Source of the DNA: Planktothrix agardhii NIES-204
GTDB lineage: Bacteria; Cyanobacteriota; Cyanobacteriia; Cyanobacteriales; Microcoleaceae
Assembly (NCBI GenBank): GCA_003609755.1
Contig: AP017991.1
Span: forward strand, 3,645,001-3,709,000
Length of the DNA: 64,000 nucleotides
Reading direction: 5' to 3'
A program made the position numbers and the translations under genes. Numbering within the stretch: the first letter of the stretch is position 1; each line of letters begins with the position of its first letter. This document shows positions 1-8,559 of this stretch, one piece after another. The notes under the pieces are model-generated. The model was not told where the DNA came from, ran no database searches, and saw nothing but the letters and a program-made list of their open reading frames with translations.

Positions 1-107
1 GTAGACTTGACTGCATCAATTAAGTGGCCCATTGAACCTGTGCCATCAATGCACATGACTAAATCAACGGCATACTTGACATATTTGTCCTCTGGTTCGT
101 TTGCCAT
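1..107 (-). CDS. vWA-domain protein, N-terminal fragment cut by window edge
   Basis: Only the first 35 codons are inside the window, read leftward from an ATG at 107-105. The peptide starts MANEPEDKYVKYAVDLVMCI and continues DGTGSMGHLIDAVKS. The DGTGSM segment is a MIDAS-type metal-binding motif (DxGxS-like) after a short hydrophobic strand, as in von Willebrand factor A domains of the TerY-like bacterial group. The family binds a divalent metal and usually mediates protein contacts. The rest of the gene lies outside the window, so domain composition beyond the vWA start and the true role cannot be given. Confidence 0.7.
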   Translation of the reverse strand, partial: MANEPEDKYVKYAVDLVMCIDGTGSMGHLIDAVKS

Positions 108-402
108 ACTGAGTCTTAACCTCCAGACGATTATGGGTAATCAGATTTGTCCTAAATATCTATAGGCTAGACTTGCGAACTTTACGCAAATTTCTCAAAA
201 AATTTTTTAACCTGGATTTTGTGATCATCGGGGGATGATGGCACAACGGAAATCCAAATCAAGAATGTTTCCTAAGTAGTAGCGAGTTAGAGATGAGGTA
301 AGCTGGCTCATTGTTAAGTATAAATTGATTGATCCTATTTATTCCCTACATTTAAACAGGATTTGTGTTAGGATAGTAACAGGATATTGAGGACGCGACA
401 TC

Positions 403-909
403 ATGACTTCCCTTGATCAACAGTTCAACCAGGCTGCACTCCATTGGGACTTGGACACGCTTTATACTGACCTCGCCTCTGCTAAGGGAAAACGCCTGAC
501 GCCGATGGAAAAGCTGCATTTGCGGGGGTTGTTGTGTGGGTTTAGTCCGGCGGAAATTGCCGAACAACTGGGAAAAAACGTTAAAGGAGTGAAAACTGAC
601 CTCTGTGTGACGTTATATAGATATGTGAAAAGTTTGGTAGATAAATTAGATGCTCGGATTGAAAGTTGGCGAGAAGTTACAGAATGGTTAGAAGAAGCCG
701 GATATAAACGACAGACACCCCCAGAGATTCCCGTTGATAGTTTGCTTACCGAAAAAAGTGTTGTTAATATTTCTAATATTCATATTGATAAAAATCAGTT
801 AGTTATTGCTTTTAATTTAAAAATCCCTACAACATCCGCCACTTCAGAATCAAAGAAATATTCAGAGATTACAGAAAATTCAATAATTGCCAAGAATTTA
901 GTTAATTAA
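403..909 (+). CDS. Helix-turn-helix protein of unknown role
   Basis: A 168-residue protein. Residues about 30-80 (RLTPMEKLHLRGLLCGFSPA followed by EIAEQLGKNVKGVKTDL) resemble a LuxR/sigma-region-4 helix-turn-helix. The same kind of domain sits at the N-terminus of many larger cyanobacterial signalling proteins. The remaining ~85 residues are polar and low in recognisable motifs, so no effector domain is visible. The start ATG at 403 has a GAGG element about 10 bases upstream. The gene stands alone, with a perfect palindrome downstream. DNA binding is inferred from the HTH only; targets are unknown. Confidence 0.6.
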   Translation: MTSLDQQFNQAALHWDLDTLYTDLASAKGKRLTPMEKLHLRGLLCGFSPAEIAEQLGKNVKGVKTDLCVTLYRYVKSLVDKLDARIESWREVTEWLEEAGYKRQTPPEIPVDSLLTEKSVVNISNIHIDKNQLVIAFNLKIPTTSATSESKKYSEITENSIIAKNLVN

Positions 910-949
910 CAGTTAAATATCAATCCTTTAATGTTTGCTACATATTCCC

Positions 950-989
950 CCTTCTGTAGAGACGTTGCATACAACGTCTCTACAGAAGG
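950..989. repeat. 18-bp inverted repeat, terminator or small mobile palindrome
   Basis: CTTCTGTAGAGACGTTG at 951-967 is followed by a 4-base loop and its exact reverse complement at 972-988; one more pair (950/989) closes the stem. The core GTAGAGACGTTG resembles palindromes scattered in many cyanobacterial genomes. It lies between the HTH gene and dnaG and could terminate transcription, although no strong T-run follows. Confidence 0.75.
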
Positions 990-1045
990 ATCATTTAGGA
1001 TATTTTATGGCAAAATAAAGACTAATCATTCTAGTTTAATCCCCA

Positions 1046-2986
1046 ATGCTGACTCCCCGGATTCATCCAGAAACCATAGAAGAAGTCAAAGAAAGGGCGG
1101 ATATTTATGATATCGTGTCCGAAAAAGTTTCCTTGAAACGACGGGGGAAAGATTTTGTCGGTTTATGTCCTTTTCATGATGAAAAAACCCCTAGTTTTAC
1201 GGTGAGTCCCACGAAACAAATGTTTTATTGTTTTGGATGTGGGGCGGCGGGAAATGCGATTAAATTTATTATGGATTTGGATAAAAGTTCTTTTAGTGAG
1301 ACGGTTTTAGAGTTAGCTAAACGGTATCAAGTTCCTGTGAAGACTTTGGAACCGGAAAAACGTCAGGAATTACAAAGACAGATTTCTTTACGAGAACAAT
1401 TATATGAGATTTTAGCGATCGCTACGGGTTTTTATCAATATACTTTAAGACAACCGGAAGGAATTCAAGCCTTAGATTATTTAAAATTAAAACGCAATCT
1501 CAAAGAAAATACTATTCAATATTTTCAGTTAGGATATGCCCCCCAAGGATGGGAAACACTGTATGATTATTTGGTAGAACAAAAACATTTTCCGGCGGAA
1601 TTAGTCGAACAAGCCGGGTTAATTGTACCTCGAAAAACGGGCAATGGATATTATGATCGGTTTAGAGATCGGTTGATGATTCCGATTCATGATAGTCAAG
1701 GAAAAATTATTGGATTTGGGGGCAGAAGTTTAGGGGATGAACTGCCAAAATATCTTAATTCTCCTGAAACTGAATTATTTGATAAAGGTAAGACTTTATT
1801 TGCATTAGATAAAGCTAAAAATGCGATTAGTAAGCAAGATCAAGCGATTGTTGTTGAGGGATATTTTGATGTAATTGCTTTACATACCGCCGGAATAGAA
1901 AATGCTGTGGCTTCTTTAGGGACTGCGTTAAGTTTGAATCAAGTTCGGCAGTTAGTTAGATATACGGAATCTAAACAAATTATTCTTAATTTTGATGCAG
2001 ATGCTGCCGGGAATAAAGCCGCCGAAAGGGCGATCGGAGAAATTGAAGATCTAGCTTATCAAGGTTATATTAATTTACGGATTTTAAATATTCCTTCTGG
2101 TAAAGATCCCGATGAATTTTTAACTCATAATTCTGCTGAAGATTATCAAAAATTATTGGTTAATGCTCCATTTTGGATTGATTGGCAAATTCAACGGTTA
2201 TTAATTGGAAAAAATCTTGAAACCGTTGCCCAGTCGCAGCAAGTCTCAAAACAAATGGTAGAATTATTGAGAAAAATCGAGAATGGAATGCAACGCACCC
2301 ATTATATTCAATACTGTGCTGAACTTCTGAGTCAAGGACAAAATCGGTTAATTTCTTTATTGGCTAAAAATTTACAAACTCAAGTCAATAAATATCATTC
2401 AGAACCATCAAAAAATAAACAATCTTCTGATACTTTAGTTAACATTAATTCTGAGCGGAGTTTATTAGAAGAAGCAGAAGTTAAACTCCTCAGAATATAT
2501 CTCCATTGTCCCGAATATCGTCCAATGATTGTTGATGGGTTAGAAGCAAGAGATTTACAGTTTAGTTTAGCTCATCATCGGTTTTTATGGCGAGAAATTG
2601 CCCAAATTGAGGCTCGATTTGAAAAGAGTTTAGATCCGGTGGATTTAATTCTGGAATTGCAACAAGTTTGTTTAGATAAAAATCAACAAACAAAACAATT
2701 TTATCATCTATTTTATCTGGATGAACATACAGAAATTGATATTTGCCGCGCCCAATTAGTTATTCGCAGTTCTATTGCGTCCATTGAAACCGTTATTTGT
2801 CAAAAAAGACGAGATATGGCATTAAAATTATGGGGAGAAACCGATGTTGCTCAACAGCAGAATTTAGCTCAAAAATATTATCAACAAATCGACGCAGAAA
2901 CCAAATGGATGTGGGAATTAAAAAGAATTAGAGATACCCAATTTCATGATTTAATTTCTGTTCCTTTAGGTGGGATGGGGAATTGA
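1046..2986 (+). CDS. dnaG: DNA primase
   Basis: A 646-residue protein of normal length for DnaG, which makes RNA primers at the replication fork with DnaB. The N-terminal CHC2 zinc-binding domain is visible ([11 protein letters not shown] near residue 42, then YCFGCG). The catalytic TOPRIM core follows, with [12 protein letters not shown] near residue 272 and the acidic metal-binding stretch [11 protein letters not shown]. The C-terminal ~200 residues fit the helicase-interaction region and are less conserved. The ATG at 1046 begins [15 protein letters not shown], typical of cyanobacterial primases. The stop is two bases before the start of the rplI remnant, so the two were once co-transcribed. 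Confidence 0.96.
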   Translation: MLTPRIHPETIEEVKERADIYDIVSEKVSLKRRGKDFVGLCPFHDEKTPSFTVSPTKQMFYCFGCGAAGNAIKFIMDLDKSSFSETVLELAKRYQVPVKTLEPEKRQELQRQISLREQLYEILAIATGFYQYTLRQPEGIQALDYLKLKRNLKENTIQYFQLGYAPQGWETLYDYLVEQKHFPAELVEQAGLIVPRKTGNGYYDRFRDRLMIPIHDSQGKIIGFGGRSLGDELPKYLNSPETELFDKGKTLFALDKAKNAISKQDQAIVVEGYFDVIALHTAGIENAVASLGTALSLNQVRQLVRYTESKQIILNFDADAAGNKAAERAIGEIEDLAYQGYINLRILNIPSGKDPDEFLTHNSAEDYQKLLVNAPFWIDWQIQRLLIGKNLETVAQSQQVSKQMVELLRKIENGMQRTHYIQYCAELLSQGQNRLISLLAKNLQTQVNKYHSEPSKNKQSSDTLVNINSERSLLEEAEVKLLRIYLHCPEYRPMIVDGLEARDLQFSLAHHRFLWREIAQIEARFEKSLDPVDLILELQQVCLDKNQQTKQFYHLFYLDEHTEIDICRAQLVIRSSIASIETVICQKRRDMALKLWGETDVAQQQNLAQKYYQQIDAETKWMWELKRIRDTQFHDLISVPLGGMGN

Positions 2987-2988
2987 TT

Positions 2989-3197
2989 ATGGCAAAGCGT
3001 ACTCAATTAGTTCTGACCAAAGATGTGCTGTTACTGAAAAAGAATTAGCAGAATTGATTCAACAAGCAACGGGTCAAGAAGTTGATCGTCGGGAAATTAC
3101 TCTCACCAGTATCAGTAAATTAGGAACCTATAAAGCCAATATTAAGTTACATTCTGACGTGACGGCTGATGTGGAAGTTGAAGTGGTTTCCCTGTAA
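2989..3197 (+). pseudogene. rplI: Ribosomal protein L9 pseudogene, internal deletion plus frameshift
   Basis: The ATG at 2989 opens a typical cyanobacterial L9 N-terminus ([14 protein letters not shown]) but reaches a TAG at 3046-3048 after 19 codons. In another frame the DNA from about 3027 to 3197 encodes the L9 C-terminal end: [20 protein letters not shown], then [20 protein letters not shown]. Intact L9 is about 150 residues, so roughly 80 codons between the two pieces are gone and the deletion shifted the frame near 3025-3035. The open frame visible from 2970 is just this C-terminal piece read through from the dnaG tail and should not be annotated as a 75-residue gene. L9 is dispensable in some bacteria; whether another copy exists lies outside the window. 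Confidence 0.88.
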
Positions 3198-3225
3198 ATT
3201 TCATCAATTTCAAAGGTTTTTTTCC

Positions 3226-3260
3226 TAAGCCCGAACTGGAGTTCAGGGCTTATTTTTATT
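3226..3260 (+). terminator. Probable intrinsic terminator after dnaG/rplI remnant
   Basis: TAAGCCCGAACT at 3226-3237 pairs with AGTTCAGGGCTTA at 3240-3252, with one bulged base, and a T-rich stretch follows. Position fits the end of the dnaG transcript. Confidence 0.65.
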
Positions 3261-3275
3261 CTTGTTCTTTAAATG

Positions 3276-3388
3276 AATAATAGAGATTAGCAACGGTTAA
3301 ATCAGAAACTTTAGACGGTTTTCGAGATCCAGAAACTTTTTCTCTTTGAAAAAATAATAGAGATTAGCAACGGTTAAATCAGGAACTT
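3276..3388. repeat. Pair of ~35-bp direct repeats at the end of the 414-residue gene
   Basis: The sequence beginning AATAATAGAGATTAGCAACG occurs at 3276-3310 and again at 3353-3388, offset by 77 bp and almost identical. One copy lies inside the last codons of the minus-strand gene, the other across and beyond its stop, so the gene's tail was duplicated. Confidence 0.8.
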
Positions 3389-4541
3389 CTTTCCAGTTAG
3401 TTAAGGCTAATCCTTTAAAATCCAGAGCGATCGCTTTTTGAGTAATATAAGATTCATACTCAGAGCGTAATTCTGGTTTAATGATAAATTTGAGTTGATC
3501 TTTCAAAGCAACGAAATGTGATTTATTTTTTAATTCTTGATACAGTTCAAATGGCGATCGTTTTTGTAAAGTGTTAGATTCTTGGGATTGATTTAAACTA
3601 GCAATATCCGTTATATCTAAATTGGCTAGTTTTTCTTGATCCTCAATTGATAAATTTTGTATGACTTTTAGATTATTCTTCCAGAAATCAATTAAAAGTA
3701 TATCGTGATTGATAATAGAGTTAATCCTAGGAAATATAAAGTCAATTTCTTCTTGCGATTGACAGGATTCTGTTAAGTATAGGCAATCTTTGATAATTTT
3801 ATCTTTGAGGTGATTTAACTGAAAAATACAAGCATCAAAATCATTTTTTAAAATATCAATTAAAGCTAAGGTTTGTTCAATTGCCCAAGCACATTCTAAT
3901 CGCTTTAATTTTCCTGAAATCGAAGGACAAGAAATCAGTTCTTTATTGTTATAAATAGCTAAACAATTTTGTAAATTATTCCAAATAAAGTTTAATTTAT
4001 CATTTCTATCTTTAGGATTTTGTGTTATTAAAGCCGATGGGAGTTGATTATTATGAACTGATTGAAAGATTCCATAAGCCTTAATAAACTGAACGCGGTG
4101 TATTTCTTGTTGGATTTCTTGACCCACTTGATTGATCGTTTTTAAAATCTCATCTCCTTGACTATTAATAATTAATTTTAAATCTGTGAAACCTTTTTCA
4201 AGCCCTAACTGAACTTGATCTAATTGTCGATCTAATTTGCGAGTTTGCTGTAAATTTTGTGCGGAAAGTATTCCCAGTAAAGCAACACCGACTCCTAGAG
4301 TTGCCGTTGCTGATTCTAATATACTAGCCTTTTCCTGTAAGCTATCCATGCCTTTTTTCAGATAGTCTAAGTCTCGATCAAGATGGTCAGATTCTACCTT
4401 ACCTTGATAGGCTTTGAACGCGATTTTTGTGATAGTTACTACAATTCCCACATAAGGATTAACAGATGCTAATAAGGGAGATGCCATATCTAAAGTAAAA
4501 CCAATATACTTTAAAACAGGCACTAAATCTTGAGAGTCCAT
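3297..4541 (-). CDS. Helical protein with hydrophobic hairpin, unknown function
   Basis: A 414-residue protein that I do not recognise. Two hydrophobic stretches lie near the N-terminus (residues about 20-45, including ASVNPYVGIVVTITKIAF, and about 78-97, TATLGVGVALLGILSAQ). A long charged, coiled-coil-like region follows (residues about 95-150, rich in Q, E, K and L), then a helical C-terminal half without motifs. It diverges from another helical coiled-coil gene at 4649, and the ~100-bp gap must hold promoters for both. The 3' end carries a duplicated ~35-bp segment. Possible readings are a membrane-linked scaffold or an alpha-pore-forming-like protein; neither can be supported from motifs alone. 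Confidence 0.6.
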   Translation of the reverse strand: MDSQDLVPVLKYIGFTLDMASPLLASVNPYVGIVVTITKIAFKAYQGKVESDHLDRDLDYLKKGMDSLQEKASILESATATLGVGVALLGILSAQNLQQTRKLDRQLDQVQLGLEKGFTDLKLIINSQGDEILKTINQVGQEIQQEIHRVQFIKAYGIFQSVHNNQLPSALITQNPKDRNDKLNFIWNNLQNCLAIYNNKELISCPSISGKLKRLECAWAIEQTLALIDILKNDFDACIFQLNHLKDKIIKDCLYLTESCQSQEEIDFIFPRINSIINHDILLIDFWKNNLKVIQNLSIEDQEKLANLDITDIASLNQSQESNTLQKRSPFELYQELKNKSHFVALKDQLKFIIKPELRSEYESYITQKAIALDFKGLALTNWKEVPDLTVANLYYFFKEKKFLDLENRLKFLI

Positions 4542-4648
4542 AACTAAGTTAACCTGAGTGTCAGAAGTTAGTATAATTAATTATATCAGTGATACCTGTT
4601 CAAAGTTGTCTCTGATGGAAAAAAACCTTAATCCAGCAATTAAATGTG

Positions 4649-5665
4649 ATGAATGAATCTCTCAAAGCCTTTCTTGCTCTTAATCAAGCGGTTACACTAA
4701 TCCATTCTAATGATGATCAATCCTTAGAGTTAAAACAGTCAGCAACCGATTTAAGCCAATCAATTCAACTCTGTACCGATGAAATGAGACAGTCTGCTGT
4801 TAAATTAGAACAATTACTAAAAAATTGTTATCAGGATTTAGATCAGGCTGAAGAAGTTTGGAATAGTAAAGCTGGAATTTTATCTATCCCCAAGGATGAA
4901 ATTTGGGAACAGATCGCACAAATTAGTAATATAGATGTACGCATTCGTAATTTAAGAAAAAAATGTCAAATAGAAGTTATTAAAGAACTTAAAGAGTCGT
5001 GGACAAATCGAGTTACAGAACTCAAAAAACAGTGGTTTACTGAAAAAAATACCGGAAAACCTAAACAAGAGGCAGGTTTATCAGATAAAGAAGGTTTAAT
5101 CAAGGGTTTAGAAAAAGAATTAATTGATCAAAATCGTCAAATTATTTTAGCGATTAAATATAATATAGGATTAATAGATAAAGATTTATTTAATTTGAAA
5201 ATTAATCTATTAGAATCTCATATAAGTTATTATCAAATCAAGGACAAGAATAATTTGTTATCTAAAATCAGTAATTTTCGTTATCAACGAAATTTTTTAT
5301 TTTATGTAAAAGGCAACGTTTCTAACCCTTTAAGGGATTTAACAAAACCTAGGTTTGATGCCTTTGTAGGAGATAGTTTTTTAGTAATTAAAAGAGAAAA
5401 ATTTGAGGATCTTTCAAATATCGTTTTATTCTTTATCGAAAGTAGCTTATTGTCAAGGTTAGACGAGTGTTTCGATTTGGCTATATCAACTCTAATGTTT
5501 CATTTGACATTTTACAATGATTTATTAGAAAAACAAAATAGATATGAGCAAGAAATTCCTCAAAAATGGCAAGCCGAAAAACAATCTTTAGATCAACTGC
5601 GTTCACAAATTGATAAAGTGCAGACAGAAATTGATACGATTTTAAATTCTATTTCCACAAGTTAA
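4649..5665 (+). CDS. Coiled-coil protein, unknown function
   Basis: About 338 residues, no recognised domain. Residues about 20-60 and the last 40 residues are heptad-like and rich in Q, E, K and L, flanking a mixed middle part (SYYQIKDKNNLLSKISNFRY and onward). There is no signal peptide and no clear membrane segment. A GTG at 4646 precedes the ATG at 4649 directly; I prefer the ATG. The gene diverges from the 414-residue gene at 4541, which has a similar helical character, so the two may act together. A remnant of an IS200/IS605-type end follows the stop. Confidence 0.6.
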   Translation: MNESLKAFLALNQAVTLIHSNDDQSLELKQSATDLSQSIQLCTDEMRQSAVKLEQLLKNCYQDLDQAEEVWNSKAGILSIPKDEIWEQIAQISNIDVRIRNLRKKCQIEVIKELKESWTNRVTELKKQWFTEKNTGKPKQEAGLSDKEGLIKGLEKELIDQNRQIILAIKYNIGLIDKDLFNLKINLLESHISYYQIKDKNNLLSKISNFRYQRNFLFYVKGNVSNPLRDLTKPRFDAFVGDSFLVIKREKFEDLSNIVLFFIESSLLSRLDECFDLAISTLMFHLTFYNDLLEKQNRYEQEIPQKWQAEKQSLDQLRSQIDKVQTEIDTILNSISTS

Positions 5666-5682
5666 GAATAATCAAATAGATG

Positions 5683-5718
5683 GAATCCCCGCCCGTTTTA
5701 CGACGGGGTGGATGTCAA
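5683..5718. mobile_element. IS200/IS605-type right-end relic
   Basis: GAATCCCCGCCC, a short loop, and ACGGGGTGGATGTCAA give the subterminal hairpin followed by a TCAA-type end seen at right ends of IS200/IS605 elements. No transposase gene is present beside it. The TCA overlapping 5715-5717 supplies the stop codon of the minus-strand gene, so the insertion may have reset that C-terminus. Confidence 0.55.
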
Positions 5719-7016
5719 TCAGATTGATCTAACCGTTTTTGCCATTCAGCATCAATTTTATCAGAATTTTGTTCCTCTTGTTCTAATAAATCCGTTTCAG
5801 TTGTATAGGCTAAATTATCTTTATTAATCACAGTTTTCTTAGCAAATTGACGAGCATAATTGAGTTTTTCCTGTATAATTGAATTATCATCAGTCAAAAT
5901 ATTAACTCTGTTTTTTCGGGTTGTATTGCGAATATTGACTTTTTCATTTTTCCATTGTACCCAGAAATATCTAATTAAAGGAATGGTCAAAAATCCCACA
6001 CCGTAAATTAATAAAACTGGATAAATGACATGAACAAATCCTAAAAATCCGGTTAAATATCCAGCAATTTCTGGAGTTTTTAATAAACTCCCTAACATTA
6101 ATGCCCCAATCACATTAACCGAACCCAAGCCAATTGCCCCCATAATTTGCCCGGAACTAGCCAAACTAAACCGCCATTTTTTTTCTTTTAAATAACCAGG
6201 AACAGATTGAGATTGAGAGTTTATAGCTGTGGTTTGCAATTCGGGGAAATGATAGATTAACTGTCCCTCTGGACTCACCTCCGGTCTACCGTCAAATCGA
6301 GTTAAAATTGGTAACATATAATCTTCATATTCCTGAGCAACTGAACTCCCAATTTCATCTAAATAGGGGGTAATTTGTTCAGCAATAATCGCGCCTTTTT
6401 GGTTTTGAATCACCCGACCAATGGTTTGCCATCGGCGTTCTTCCAAATTGTAATTGGGGTTGCCATCTCCAAAAATAAACGAAAAAACAGATTCCAAAAA
6501 ATTCATCGGTTTCTTTTGATCGCTACTTTTAGCATTTTGGCGTTGATAATGGTTATTATCGACCGTGGAAAACCAACGAAAATCAGGCATCAACCAAGCG
6601 ATCCAAAACCAACTCCCACCGCGACTTCCCCCGGAGTTGTTATTATTTTGACTGTTATTAATCACCACTAAAATCGTAATAATAGCAGCGACAATCAGCA
6701 GAATTGAGGCAATTAAAATAATTCCAAAGGAAATTCTAATCAGATAAAATAAAACCTTCCAAATTTTATTCCACCAGTCTTTTAACTTCAATTGCCAATA
6801 TTTATTCCGCAAAATAGCCTGAAAATTGCGGGGAAATGCAAAGGCAATTTCGCCCGAATCAGCCACTTGTAAATGACCTCCGGCTTCGGATGCCAGGGCT
6901 AAAAGTTCCCGTTGGGCGATATTAATATCAATTCCAGCTTGAGTTGCCACATCGCCACTGGTGACACGATATCCCAGTTTTTCAACAGCATTAATAATAC
7001 TAGGATTAAGAACCAT
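5715..7016 (-). CDS. Conserved membrane protein with N-terminal winged-helix-like domain
   Basis: A 433-residue protein. Residues 1-65 (AVEKLGYRVTSGDVATQAGI, ending EIAFAFPRNF) look like a small winged-helix domain. Two similar domains occur in this window, in the genes at 27506 and 42621. A strong transmembrane segment follows (IILIASILLIVAAIITILVV), then a Gly/Asn/Ser linker, a soluble region, and more hydrophobic segments around residues 285-350. Related proteins occur across cyanobacteria and, from memory, in chloroplasts (At5g03900-like). It lies 8 bases downstream of thrB on the same strand, so co-transcription is likely, though a shared function is not implied. Molecular role unknown. 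Confidence 0.7.
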   Translation of the reverse strand: MVLNPSIINAVEKLGYRVTSGDVATQAGIDINIAQRELLALASEAGGHLQVADSGEIAFAFPRNFQAILRNKYWQLKLKDWWNKIWKVLFYLIRISFGIILIASILLIVAAIITILVVINNSQNNNNSGGSRGGSWFWIAWLMPDFRWFSTVDNNHYQRQNAKSSDQKKPMNFLESVFSFIFGDGNPNYNLEERRWQTIGRVIQNQKGAIIAEQITPYLDEIGSSVAQEYEDYMLPILTRFDGRPEVSPEGQLIYHFPELQTTAINSQSQSVPGYLKEKKWRFSLASSGQIMGAIGLGSVNVIGALMLGSLLKTPEIAGYLTGFLGFVHVIYPVLLIYGVGFLTIPLIRYFWVQWKNEKVNIRNTTRKNRVNILTDDNSIIQEKLNYARQFAKKTVINKDNLAYTTETDLLEQEEQNSDKIDAEWQKRLDQSD

Positions 7017-7024
7017 TGTTTCTC

Positions 7025-7957
7025 CTATTCAATATTCATTGTCGCCCCTTGAGTATCGAGTTGCAGCAACTTAACCTCTGGGTTGACGCCCTCTTGTTTC
7101 CAGGCGGTCGTCATCGCCACGGCCACCGCAGGGGCTGATATTTCATCGGTTAAAGCTAATAACGTCGGCCCTGCCCCACTAATCACTAATTCAAAGGCTC
7201 CGGCTATTAATGCAGCCCTGCGGACGGTTTCAAACCCTTTAATTAAGGATTTACGATAGGGTTGATGAATTTTGTCCTGGAGTGCCACCCTTAACCAGTC
7301 AGGGTTGCGGGTTTCTAAACCCCTAATTAATAATCCCAGATGGGCGGTATTAAAAATCGCATCCGCCCGACTATAGTTTGGGGGCAAAACCTTTCTAGCT
7401 TCTGCGGTGGATAATTCAAAATCAGGAATCGCCAGAACTGGAACTAGATCACAATGCCAGGGAATGGGGCAAATTTCCCAGCCTATACCATTTTCTCCTC
7501 TGGATACGGATAATTGACAATTGCCTAATAAGGCGGGAACCACATTGTCGGGATGTCCCTCGATTTCAATGGCTAATTGCAGGATCTCAATTTGGCTCAA
7601 GGGATTTCCAGCTAAGGTATTCGCCCCCAACAGTCCCCCGACAATAGCGGTGGCAGAACTCCCTAAACCCCTGGCTAAAGGAATTCCCAAATCAATCTCG
7701 ATCTGAACCGGGGGCGGGGTTTGACCGAGGTGCTGATAAACCCGAATAAAGGCTTGATAGGCTAAGTTACTTTCATCGGTTTGGACGATCGCGGCTTCTG
7801 TGCCCTGAACCGTAATGGTTAAAGTCTCATTTGATGTATTTTTTAAATAAGAAAAACGCAGCGTATTGTATAGAGTTAAGGCGGCTCCAATACAATCAAA
7901 TCCCGGCCCTAAGTTGGCGGTTGTTGCGGGAATAGTTACAGTAACAGTGTTGGGCAT
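7025..7957 (-). CDS. thrB: Homoserine kinase
   Basis: A 310-residue GHMP-family kinase that phosphorylates homoserine to O-phosphohomoserine in threonine synthesis. The N-terminal motif TVTIPATTANLGPGFDCIG and the phosphate-binding loop PLARGLGSSATAIVGG (about residues 93-108) are intact. A C-terminal GHMP motif (ELVISGAGPTLLAL) is also present. Length is normal. The ATG at 7957-7955 starts MPNTVTVTIPAT. The membrane-protein gene follows after 8 bases. Upstream is a short tandem-repeat region. Confidence 0.95.
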   Translation of the reverse strand: MPNTVTVTIPATTANLGPGFDCIGAALTLYNTLRFSYLKNTSNETLTITVQGTEAAIVQTDESNLAYQAFIRVYQHLGQTPPPVQIEIDLGIPLARGLGSSATAIVGGLLGANTLAGNPLSQIEILQLAIEIEGHPDNVVPALLGNCQLSVSRGENGIGWEICPIPWHCDLVPVLAIPDFELSTAEARKVLPPNYSRADAIFNTAHLGLLIRGLETRNPDWLRVALQDKIHQPYRKSLIKGFETVRRAALIAGAFELVISGAGPTLLALTDEISAPAVAVAMTTAWKQEGVNPEVKLLQLDTQGATMNIE

Positions 7958-7982
7958 GAGATATAAATATAGCAGGGAATGG

Positions 7983-8070
7983 GGAATTACGAATTACGAA
8001 TTACGAATGGGTAATACTTCGACTTCCCTCAGTAACAGGGTAATGGGTAATGGGTAATGGGTAATGGGTA
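7983..8070. repeat. Short tandem repeats (GAATTAC and GGGTAAT units)
   Basis: Three GAATTAC-type heptamers are followed by GGGTAAT heptamers in tandem up to about 8070. Similar heptamer arrays occur at 41617 and 46190. This is the short tandemly repeated repetitive DNA typical of filamentous cyanobacteria. Confidence 0.85.
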
Positions 8071-8188
8071 GGAGTTGGAGTATTCCTAGTTGTAGGGCGC
8101 GATCGCTATATTACCCTGTCTTTCTTTTTCTATTTTGCCCTAGTATTGATCCAATAGAACAGATCAAACTTATTGAGTTAATAACACT

Positions 8189-8557
8189 ATGTTACAGCCC
8201 ATTGAAACCGTAAAACTGTTTGAAAAACAGCCAGAACAACGGTATCTGGCCAATCAAGTGATTTTTGAGGAGGGCCAAACTGGAGAGGTCTTGTATGGCA
8301 TTCTCGAAGGGGAAATCGAGTTATGGGTGAATGGGAAAGTGGTGGAAACTCTGACGGCTGGAGATGTTTTTGGGGAGGGTGCTTTAGTTCAACCCGATCA
8401 CACACGAGCGTCCACGGCGATCGCTAAAACAGATTGTCTTTTGGCCACAATGGATAAATCTCGATTTCTGTTTGCCGTTCAGCAAACCCCCATGTTTGCC
8501 TTAGAAGTTGTCAAAAGTTATTCCGATCGTTTACGTCGGCTAAAACATTCTATCTGA
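8189..8557 (+). CDS. Single-domain cyclic nucleotide-binding protein
   Basis: A 122-residue protein made of one cNMP-binding fold: NQVIFEEGQTGEVLYGILEG, then the phosphate-binding cassette region FGEGALVQPDHTRASTAIA. The Glu of FGE and the Arg of HTRAS stand where CRP-family proteins contact the cyclic nucleotide. There is no HTH after the C-helix (YSDRLRRLKHSI), so it is a sensor module without DNA-binding domain. It ends 2 bases before the convergent stop of pfkA. The partner that reads its output is not evident. Confidence 0.85.
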   Translation: MLQPIETVKLFEKQPEQRYLANQVIFEEGQTGEVLYGILEGEIELWVNGKVVETLTAGDVFGEGALVQPDHTRASTAIAKTDCLLATMDKSRFLFAVQQTPMFALEVVKSYSDRLRRLKHSI

Positions 8558-8559
8558 AC

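Noticed and set aside
2970-3197. 75-residue open frame after dnaG
   Set aside because: It is the dnaG tail in another frame joined to the L9 C-terminus; better explained as the rplI pseudogene starting at 2989.
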